Positions 55,706-64,000 of a stretch of 64,000 nucleotides of DNA are shown piece after piece (within the stretch, counting starts at the first letter, position 1; the number at the start of each line of letters is the position of its first letter). Origin of the DNA: Conus ventricosus (taxonomy: Eukaryota > Mollusca > Gastropoda > Neogastropoda > Conidae); assembly GCA_018398815.1 (NCBI GenBank), contig CM031628.1:3013099-3077098 (forward strand). Direction: 5' to 3'. The notes below the pieces were generated by a model, which saw only the letters and a list, made by a program, of their open reading frames with translations, did no database searches and was not told where the DNA came from. Position numbers and translations under genes: made by a program.

Positions 55706-56215
55706 ATGGAGGTTCCAAAACAGTTTAGATTAAAGCAAATAACTGAAACTTCAAAATGAAATAGAAATCGACTTAGATAAGTAAAGGGCTACTAGAAAGA
55801 AATATGCTTAAGCTTTAAATACTTCTTTCTTATGTAATTACTGGCTCATCAGCTGTGCTAGCGTAAGTGCTGATCTAGCGTTGCTGTTTTAGGCCACCGG
55901 GCTGGGGGCGCTAGCCTCTTTAGCATTAGGAGGCCATGGGTTAGGGTTAGGGCGCTATCCTATGAATGTAAGTGCTGATTTAAAAAATTACTCCTAAATT
56001 ATACAAAAGCAACTGCCATTGTTGCCGCCTAGCATCAGCAAAACTTTGTTCATAAGCTTAAAACATGCAAATCATTACAGGATAAACATTAACAGGACGA
56101 AGAATTTCAGAAGCTATGGCTGACGTGAGGAATACAGACGACAAAAAATTGATCTTCAAAAGGAGTGAAAAACGTTTAGCTTCAACGGCAGTAGACACTT
56201 GATGCAATAAAAACC
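55706..56215 (+). pseudogene. Copy 2: glycine-rich hydrophobic protein remnant
   Basis: Starts MEVPKQFRLKQITETSK near 55,706. Its Gly/Ala/Leu-rich centre (55,880-55,930) and the AAAATTGATCTTCAAAAG stretch near 56,145 match 12,982-13,550. Confidence 0.5.
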
Positions 56216-56220
56216 GACAT

Positions 56221-56424
56221 GGCAAAACAAACATCACCGAAATCAGTTAAAACCAAAATAGGCCAAAAAATAAGTTTAAACAAAAAAAATAATTTAGCCA
56301 AACACTATTTTTTTTTGATAACTAACTGTGTTTGCGGGACCTACTTGCCAGCTTCTTCTTCACGAACAAACGAATCTTTAGGGGCAGGCTATTTTGAAGA
56401 GCGAGTTTCTCTTAAAATAATATA
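56221..56424 (+). other. Short unassigned open frame in copy 2 (68 aa)
   Basis: MAKQTSPKSVKTKIGQKISL start, lysine-rich then hydrophobic. It occupies the place where copy 1 has the start of the polymerase region; I see no convincing match. Confidence 0.25.
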
Positions 56425-57330
56425 ACGGGAGGGGCTGTTTTCAATGAGTCTTTCAACTTCATAAACCATCAACGCTCCATATAGGTCCTGTGGCTCGCCT
56501 ATATTCTAACATCACCTTCTGCTTCTCCAGGAGCATACAAGTATCTTTACTTTTAGTCCAAACGCAAGAGTTTTTGAGTCCCCTGCACATCTCAGTAATG
56601 CTAACTTTTTTTTAACTTTGATTGCGTTCACTGGTTAAAGAACCTGTTGCTTAAAATATCTTCATTGTTCATGCCGCGTAAGACGCTGGCAACCTCCCTA
56701 ACCCCTGTCTAGTTTTGGCTCTCTGTAGCTTCGTAGCGACTTCATAGAGTCCCAAACTTTCCTCTTGATATTGAAAGGTAAACAGGCGTTGCATCTAGAT
56801 TCATATTAAAGTTTTATACTAGGGCCTGTGATCGATGGTTGCCCCTGGGATCCCTCACATAACTGTAACATGATGTTTTAAAAACAGCTGTTACAGAAAC
56901 CTTTAAACACCTTTTCCATCATCAACCTGGATCAACCTAGGATACTTTAATGGACCACGCATGTATATTAGTTGGTAAAGCCAGCCAGCAGCAGTGAGGC
57001 CTTTAATATCTGTTAAAGGTTCACGTCCTTTGTATCTTGAAGCCATGTCAACAACCTGACAGAGCATACTTAAACGTTTTTTCTTCTAACTTTAACATGT
57101 GGAAGATACAGCAAGTCCATCTGGTGGGTGTCATTTGGAACTGAGTAAACAAATCTAGGCCTTATTATTTCTTCTGGGCGGCAATATAATTGCCAAATTG
57201 CTTGTTATGAAACCCATCTTTCGCATATCTGAATTCAGACACTCAGCAAGCTTTACTCAGTTTTCATAGCTGTCCTTTTCTTTCCAATAACATTTAGGAG
57301 AATAATATATTTTGTGCTCGTATTGTCCAA
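56425..57330 (-). pseudogene. Copy 2: integrase remnant
   Basis: Keeps the first catalytic motif exactly (THQMDLLYLPH, minus strand near 57,130) and recognisable C-terminal segments (GEPQDLYGALMVYE-like, near 56,480). The second Asp region is visible near 56,920 as VDDGKG. Confidence 0.7.
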
Positions 57331-57344
57331 AAGAAGGTGCTGTA

Positions 57345-58050
57345 TTTTAATTGTATTTATTATTTTGAGTTTTTAGATTGAATATGCGAGAAGAATGATT
57401 GTTCATCACCCATAGCACCCACAATAAACCAATTTCTGCCAATTTATCGTTCTTCTGATGGTTCATAAAAGTCCAGACAGTTCTGGCGGGGCTGCGATGT
57501 AAAACTACTTTCCCTAGTCCACTAAGTAATACTTCATTCAATGCCTCATCAACGTCTGTAAATGTGTGCTCTGCATGGCCGCTGTTCCCTTAACTTTTTA
57601 TTAATAAAGTCTAAGCGCTCTTGCCTTGGCTAAATCTTCTATTGCCTTGATATGACGTTACTCTCATCTTCATCGGACCTCAATTTACTAAACACAAAAT
57701 GCTTCCAGATAAGGCCAAGGCATTAAACAATAGCTCCTCCAACCACATAACTCATTCCTGCCATCTTTTATAAATCAATATTTTCTTATGACTTAATCTT
57801 TCTATGAACTAACAATTTTCTGGGATAATCCCTGTGCAAACAAGAAAGTCTTAGACGCAATCCCTGCGTAATTACAACTATAACCTAACAACGCCTCAAT
57901 TCTAACCTTTTAAATCCCCCGGCTTCTTTTTTAAACAGTTTTTTCTAACACCTTTAGCCTATAAAAGACCGCTAATTACAGCAGAGTGGTAAATCGTTTT
58001 GAAAAACTTTTTTTTCACTCACCCTTTTTTTTAACTAAAAAAAAAATAAA
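57345..58050 (-). pseudogene. Copy 2: small membrane-protein remnants (105-aa and 76-aa types)
   Basis: 57,345-57,770 starts MAGMSYVVGGAIV and matches 18,179-18,495. 57,780-58,030 matches the 76-aa gene (GCTAATTACAGCAGAGTGGTA versus AATAACAGCAGAATGGTA). Both are frameshifted. Confidence 0.5.
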
Positions 58051-58059
58051 TAATCATAA

Positions 58060-59690
58060 TACGAAAGGCTGTCTAGTGCTTTTTAATCAAAAATCTTTTG
58101 TTTTTAAAAGCTAAAAATAAGGTTGCAATATTTTTTGGCGAATCGTCTATTTTCCCCATTTGGGGCTTTTTTTTTCCTAAAAAACTTTTGAAAGGGGTTT
58201 GAATAAACTAAACCCAACATAGGCACTGCATTTTTAACCACGTTAAACTCATGGTTTTAAAAGTATTATATTATTTTTTTTTTTTTTTAAAAAGGGATTG
58301 TGAAAAACAAATTAAGTGTGAGGGGCAAGCAGACCCCCCGTAACAACTGCCAAAAAGAAAAATTCTTTTGGACAAAAGGGGAAATTTTGTGGCGGAGCGG
58401 ATTATTCAAATTTTTTCCCGTAAAAAAAATTCTAAAGCAGCGGCATGTGAAAAATCATTCCGGTTTTTTTCCGGTAAGACAAAATTTTTAATGCGGTCGG
58501 GCCCCAAAAATTTTTTCCTTTTTCGAAGTAACATGCGGCATGAAGACGCACTCTCGCTTCCAAAAAAATTTGCAATAAGATCCTCTCCACGAAGCCTAAG
58601 GGTGCTAACGCCCAGCCTTGTTTTTGGTAAATTCCATCATCAAATTTTGCTCAGCATTTGGATGCAGAGGATGTGGTTTTTTAATGCAAATATTAATTTG
58701 CAAGACACTTGCTTTTGGGGAAATAGTGGGCAGAGCCGCTGAGGGTACCGGCCTTCGCCTAACAAAACCCCCCACATATGGACAACTTAAACAACGACCC
58801 AACATCATCTTCCTTCAGATAGAGGCAACGATTTCGGGTTTGGGGGCAACCACGATGATTGCTATGGGGGCAACAATATCCAACCAACACGGGGATTTGA
58901 AGGAATCCCATACTCACATCAGGAAACCCACCACGATATTTTTCTCCAGATGCCCCAAAAAGACCTTTCCGAGTGACGTGTGCATCGCAACAGGGGCATT
59001 CAAGTTCACAAATCAATCGGGGACCTTTATATAGCACAACAAAGTAAAGGTCAAAACTGAATCACACCAATGTTGAAAAAAAATTTGACGTTTCACACTA
59101 GCTTTACCACGGGTACTTTGTGATTTCTTGGGTTGGCCCCCTTTTCGGTCAGCTCTTACATGGGAACCAGAATCAAAAAAAAAAAAAAATGGGGGGGCGA
59201 AGGGGATGCGTCTCTTTCACCGGCAACCATTTTCGGGCATTTTAGAACTGTCGCCAGACCTGAATTGTTTTTGGGTTCCCTTTTATTAGTGTTTAAATTT
59301 TCCTCCCCCAATGTCCATATACAGATTACAAGAAGTACTTTTTCGGGTCCCTTTTTTTTTCATCAGCGCATGTTTTTCAGCAAGGTGGCCATGATATTGC
59401 CATAATTACCGGACAGTTTTGCAGCAATGCGGCTAGGTTAGCCGTGACCTGGACACATGTTTTCATTTAAAATCAGCATGTTTTCTACCATTGCAGTACA
59501 CCACGGGGTCTTGATGTTTCACGATGCAGCTATATTTAACGGGCCCGGGGTTGACACTTGCATGTTTCTAATCAAAGCGCGACACAGCTGTGCTCTTGAT
59601 TTTCTCACAATCGCATATTACTGTGCCCCATATGTTTTTAAAGTCCTCTACCGGTACTTCGATTGCCCCGCACAATTTGGGGGCAGCCAA
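58060..59690. other. Low-quality sequence, possible further copy of the 76-aa gene then unassigned
   Basis: 58,060-58,270 resembles the 76-aa gene region again (TTTTAATCAAAAATCTTTTG; AAACCCAACATAGG). From 58,300 to 59,690 there are open frames up to 142 aa, one Cys-rich on the minus strand (ECPCCDAHVTRKGLFG, 58,759-59,037), but none recognisable and the base quality is poor. Confidence 0.35.
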
Positions 59691-60565
59691 AGTCCTTACC
59701 TTACTGGTATGCCTGCTGACAATGGGCAATGCCCTTCCCACCTTACTGTGTATTGCCCGCTGCACAAAGGGACATCCGTGTCCTCTACCTGTAGTGTATT
59801 GCCCGCTGCACAAGGGGACATCCTTTCCTCTCCTGTACGTTATTCCGCTGCACAATGGGCCTGGGGTTGGGGGGTTGGGTTTTAAACAAGGAGTCCCCTA
59901 CCTGTACGGTGTTGCCCGCTGCACAATGGGCACAGCCGTATCCTCACCGTACTGTTTTGCCTGCTCACAATGGGGAAGCGTATCCTCTACCTTGTACTTT
60001 TGTTGCCTGCGCACAATGGGGACATGCCCTACCTCACCTGTCTGTTTTGCCTGCGCACAAAGGGGGACATGCCGTATCCTCTCCTTACTGTGGTTGCCTG
60101 CGCACAAGGGGACAAGCCCTATCCTCTACCCGTACTGTGTGTTGCCTTTGCACAAGGGCACACGCCCCTAGTCCCTACCTTACTGTGTGTTTCCTGCCAC
60201 AATGGGACACCCCTATCCCCTACCTGACGTTTTTGCCCGCTGCACAATGGGCCCTGCCGTAGTCCCCACCTGTACGTTATTGCCCGCTCACAATGGGCCA
60301 TGCCTAGTCCTCTACCTGACGTGTATTCCCCTGCACAATGGGCACATGCCGTTTCCTCTCCCGTATGTTATTGCCCCTGCACAATGGGCACTGCCCTATC
60401 CTCACCTGTACTGTGTATTGCCCGCGCACAATGGGGGACATTTCCGTATCTCTACCTGACTGTGTATTGCCCCCCTGCACAATGGGGGACACCGATCCTC
60501 ACCCTTTCTGGATGCCCCCTGCACAATGGGCACATGCCAAATCCTTACCGTACCCTTTAATGCCC
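59690..60565. repeat. Minisatellite, ~47-bp unit (about 18 copies)
   Basis: Units contain TGTATTGCCCGCTGCACAAT, GGGCACATGCCGTATCC and TCTACCTGTACTG. Long open frames on both strands (up to 193 aa) are repeat translations. Confidence 0.95.
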
Positions 60566-62573
60566 GCTGAACTGCATGCTTCCTCAAACCACATCACTTT
60601 TTGCCCAAAATTAATCCCCTTTTCATGTTTCGCAAGGGGCTACATCACCTTTTTTTGACATTCAAAAAATCAATTTTTTCATGTTTTTTCCCCCAAGGGG
60701 CTAATACGGACCCTTTTCACCGGGCTTTAATTGCAACTTTCCTTTTAACAATTTTTAGGGACATCAGTGTTTTTTGTGTTTTTCTTTGGGATGTTTTGGG
60801 GGGTAATGGTGGGGCCCTTTTTTACACTGAGAACGTCCCTTTTTAAAACCCAAACCCCAATTTTCCCCGTTCTCAATTTTGGAAGGTTTTTCAAAGTTTG
60901 GCGTTTTTTTAATTTTGGGGCAATTCCGCAAGGGGTCTCAGGTTTCCATATTTTCCCAATGGCACTCAGCGGTTTTTGGGGGGTTTTATTAACCAGGAAC
61001 GTTACCCGGCTGTTATCGAGGTTTTTCAGGTTCCTTTTTTGTTTTTCCCCAATCACCGTGACCCCAATTTACCAAAGTTTTTTTCCCCAGCTAAATTTTG
61101 CTTAGTTTCTCGGCAATTTTGGGGGAAAAAGGGGTTTTTATACCGAGATGCTTAACCGCAAAAATTTTCGCAGGTTTTTCCTTTTTTCCCCGGGGGCTCA
61201 AAATTTGGGATGTTTTTTTCCAAAAAACCCCAAGGGGGCTACATCACTGACCCAGTTTTCCCACCAATGCAAATTTTTCTCACAGGAGGGGTATACCCCT
61301 GGGTGAAACCCTTGCAAAAATTTTTTGGAATTTTTGGGCCCTAGCTTTCCTCATACCTGCGCAATTAACCCCAAAAGGGTTTTGAGGGTTTCTCAGTTTT
61401 TCCCCAAAGGGGCTATAGCGGTTTTGGGGATGTTATAAAAACTGGGAGTTTAGCCGGACTGGGACCAGGTCGCACATGGAACCCCTTTTTTTGCGGAAGA
61501 AAAAATTGGATTGATCAAAAAAAAAGGCGCAACGGAAAGTTTTGGAAAAGGCATGGGCTAGCCCCCCGAAACCACCCCAAAAACCGGAAATGCACCCGCC
61601 AGAAACGCACTTGCCCCCGAAAAACCCGGGCTCCGCCCCCTGTCCCTTCAGACCCCTCCCGGCCCAAATGAACCCCCCAAAAAAAAAAAAAAAAAAAAAA
61701 TTAACGGTTTTGGGAAACCCTCCCCAACCCACCACACCCAAACCCCGCCAACAAAAGGGACCGCCCCCCCCAGAAACCTTTTTAATGCATTTCAAACCCC
61801 CATGCGCCCCTCTCAACAAAAATAGCCGCCTACACAACAAAAAAAAAAAAAAAAAAAAAATTTAAAAAGGGCTTTTTAAAAGGACCCCCAAACAGCCCCA
61901 CAATTTTAGCCTTCCTGGGACAACTCAAAACCCAAACCCAAAAACCCCCAGAAAACCCCTTTTTAGAAGAAAATAGACCCAAAAAAATCACGCTTTTTCC
62001 AAAGGGGGCTACCGGGGGACCCCAAACCCAACCCGAGGGAAACTCCCAACACATTAGGAGGGCGCATTTTCCGCAAGGGATTTCGGCCCCTTTTTCCCCC
62101 GAAGTTAAAACCCCCCAAAAATTTTTTAGTTTTTTTTCTGAAGGTTAAACGGGTTGCTGTTTTTTTTTTAAAGCTTTCTTTTTTCACAAGGCCTACACAC
62201 GGGAAAACCCCCTAAAATTAGTACACACAAAAACTTTTCATTTTTTGCAGCGGCTTATTTTCCCCTTTACCATGTTTTTTTCCCCAATGCACACTCAAGG
62301 TGTCTTGCTGTTCTCGCAATGGGGGGTTATTAGCTGGACCCTTTTTCTGCGAATAACCCACCTGTTTTGCAGGTTTCCGCAAGGGGTAATAGCCTGATCA
62401 TTTTTAATTAACCTTTTAAATTTTTTGGGAGCTCAAAAATTTTCCACAGTTTTCCCCTCACTGTGTGTTGGCATGTTTATATTAACTTTGCGTGTTTTCC
62501 AGCAAGGGCGGCCTCATCACCGGGACGCTCTGCGCGCTAGCCCCCCTTTTATGGTTTTCACAAAATTTTGGGG
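60566..62573. repeat. Low-quality region with irregular CGCAAGGGGCTACATCAC repeats
   Basis: A phrase like TTTTCC(G/C)CAAGGGG(G)CTA-ATCAC recurs irregularly (60,635; 60,700; 61,230; 61,405; 62,370; 62,505), suggesting a long-period tandem repeat obscured by consensus errors. It includes A-runs at 61,680 and 61,840. No gene. Confidence 0.45.
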
Positions 62574-62673
62574 NNNNNNNNNNNNNNNNNNNNNNNNNNN
62601 NNNNNNNNNNNNNNNNNNNNNNNNNNNNNNNNNNNNNNNNNNNNNNNNNNNNNNNNNNNNNNNNNNNNNNNNN
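62574..62673. other. Assembly gap of 100 N
   Basis: Separates low-quality repeat sequence from a Polinton fragment that begins abruptly within a gene. Confidence 1.
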
Positions 62674-63240
62674 ATAAATGTTATAGAAGCAGAATCCAGT
62701 TTTTTCAGAAGAACAGCGTTAAAGACTATACACGACTCACGCTACCCATGCGAGAAATAACGGCCCTTGATCATGCATTTAAGAACCATTAGAGGAGGGC
62801 GCATTAACCAAACAATTTAGCAAACTAGTGAACTAGATGAGCATAATAAAAAGAGAAAAAGAAAAACATCGTTGAAGGCTGAAGACGCCACCTTAGGGCC
62901 TGAAATTAAAGAAAGAATAACCCAAACAACTAAAAGATCTTGAACAAGAAAGATCAGCAAGACTAGAAGTGCTAACTACTAACCGAGACCAATTACGAAC
63001 TCAAGTGAATATAATAAGAGAAACTATCGAAAAAATTTTATATGAAACACGACGCTAAGGCAAAGAACGAAAACGAACACAGTTTAGAGAAGCATGGAGT
63101 CAATTAGCAAGCGTTTTATAACAGCCTTAGGATTTGCAATAAGTACACTGGTGATGGCTATTACAGGCGCGGTGATAGCAAAGTTCAGTGCCTCCGCCCC
63201 ATCGCCTCCATCCTCCACCTGATAAATCATGGGTAAAAAA
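62674..63240 (+). pseudogene. Copy 3: coiled-coil membrane protein, C-terminal part
   Basis: Matches 10,643-11,220 on the opposite strand: CTAACCGAGACCAATTACG, AGTACACTGGTGATGGCTAT and a GATAAATCATGGTAA end. The glycine run is shortened (ITGAV-like) and there are frameshifts. Confidence 0.75.
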
Positions 63241-63439
63241 AATGCAGCTGATATCTTGCGAGTTTATTAAAACAATTACCGGTAAAGTATAGACTCTTTA
63301 CCGTGTATAGAGGAGGTATTGTTAGCTTGCTTTTGCTACTGCAAGCAAAGTAAGTTTCTTTTATGGCCGAGCACTTATGGACATAGATCTCGTTAATAGT
63401 TGGTTAATATTTATAAGAATAAAGAACAAGAAATCCTAG

Positions 63440-64000
63440 GCCAGTTAATCCACGAACAAGCCTCGCTTTTCCTATTCATGTCTGAGTCTTTCAATGACTT
63501 TGGGTTTTGGACTTCGGGAATTAGAATGACTTAATCTTGGGTTTCATTTTATTGTTTGTAATATTCCTGGCTCAGAATTTATGTCTTTTTTTCCAACCTC
63601 TGTTCAATGCCAGCTATAAAGAATTCATATAATATTTTTATTATTGTTCCTATCTGAGTCTGAGTCAGAAGGCAGCATGTAATAAACCAGTGCCAACAGC
63701 CAAAGTCTACTTTCGATCTTGCGTATTGTAAAACATGTTTTGGTACCTTGAATACTTTGAAGGTAAATCAACTGTATATTTAATGGCGTCCTCAAAATTT
63801 GCTAAGTATTTTTTTTGCGCGTCAAAGCCAGTAAAGGATCATTTATGCTCGAACTTGGCCAGTGCTTGCGACCCTAGCAAACACCAAACGTAAGTACGAA
63901 TAGAGTCGTATATTCGTTCAATCCCGCCCTATTAGGCCCTTAGAAGTGTCTAATATAAATATTTGATCCATGCTGTTTTATCTCCTTGCTGTAGGGACCT
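63440..64000 (-). pseudogene. Copy 3: TM-tailed conserved protein, C-terminal part
   Basis: Matches 9,880-10,440 on the opposite strand, including the segment encoding IRTYVWCLLG near 63,890. It continues beyond the window. Confidence 0.7.

Larger units (their letters stand above)
49480..58050 (+). mobile_element. Second Polinton-group element, heavily decayed, no polymerase
   Basis: Remnants of at least nine Polinton genes matching the 7-19 kb element can be aligned at nucleotide and protein level. Order: ~230-aa gene (-), TM-tailed gene (+), coiled-coil gene (-), capsid (+), ATPase (+), 285-aa gene (+), hydrophobic protein (+), integrase (-), small gene (-), 76-aa gene (-). No PolB remnant fits in the ~200 bp between hydrophobic protein and integrase. 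I could not find its terminal repeats. Frame breaks occur every 50-100 bp. Confidence 0.85.
62674..64000 (-). mobile_element. Third Polinton fragment, inverted relative to the first
   Basis: The reverse complement aligns across 9,880-11,230 of the first element, including the intergenic stretch (TTTACCGGTAA, GTGCTCGGCCATAAAG-like). It is much closer to copy 1 than copy 2 is, with scattered substitutions and indels. It is cut by the gap on the left and the window edge on the right. Confidence 0.9.

Noticed and set aside
58759..59037. Cys-rich 92-aa minus-strand open frame as a zinc-finger protein
   Set aside because: The plus strand is also open over much of it, the region is error-prone, and no recognised spacing of Cys/His pairs repeats.
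59457..60658. Cluster of Cys/His/Pro-rich open frames on both strands
   Set aside because: Translations of a ~47-bp minisatellite in all phases.

Overview
The window looks like repeat-rich chromosomal DNA from a metazoan, most likely a marine invertebrate such as a mollusc (inferred from the transposon mix, long microsatellites and satellites). I see no bacterial operons, no rRNA or tRNA genes that I can support, and no complete host gene. Nearly all recognisable coding sequence belongs to mobile elements. Two 100-N gaps (44,393-44,492 and 62,574-62,673) show it is a scaffold.

The centrepiece is a near-complete Polinton/Maverick (adintovirus-like) element at 6,924-23,889. It carries a packaging ATPase, a probable double-jelly-roll capsid protein, several conserved virion-type proteins, a protein-primed type B DNA polymerase, a retroviral-type integrase and small membrane proteins. 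It has about 0.5-kb terminal inverted repeats, each beginning with a roughly 92-bp palindrome. It is flanked by a TGGTT duplication inside an older LINE whose reading frame resumes on the far side. An apparently intact Tc1/mariner element (19,616-21,157) has split one Polinton membrane-protein gene; the rest of that gene lies in frame beyond it. Upstream, a Penelope-like element is interrupted by a 2.2-kb solo-LTR-like insertion (3,868-6,063) with a GTTAC duplication. The left third is thus a stack of insertions that can be ordered in time.

From 24 to 49 kb the window is mostly tandem repeats: a 46-bp satellite passing into a 25-bp satellite (25.96-33.2 kb); a tandem duplication of about 2.95 kb (35.4-41.3 kb) holding a 49-bp minisatellite, a LINE fragment and a possible duplicated exon; two minisatellites (41.7-42.6 kb); a trinucleotide array; and a 61-bp satellite (44.2-48.3 kb) ending in a related 87-bp repeat.

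A second, heavily decayed relative of the Polinton spans about 49.5-58.05 kb. It keeps most gene remnants but lacks the polymerase and has a different gene order. A third copy in opposite orientation runs from 62,674 off the right edge. Sequence quality is uneven: 22.3-35.4 kb and 58-62.6 kb show bases replaced by their neighbour, which can be seen by comparing the two Polinton terminal repeats. Frameshifts there should not be read as biology.
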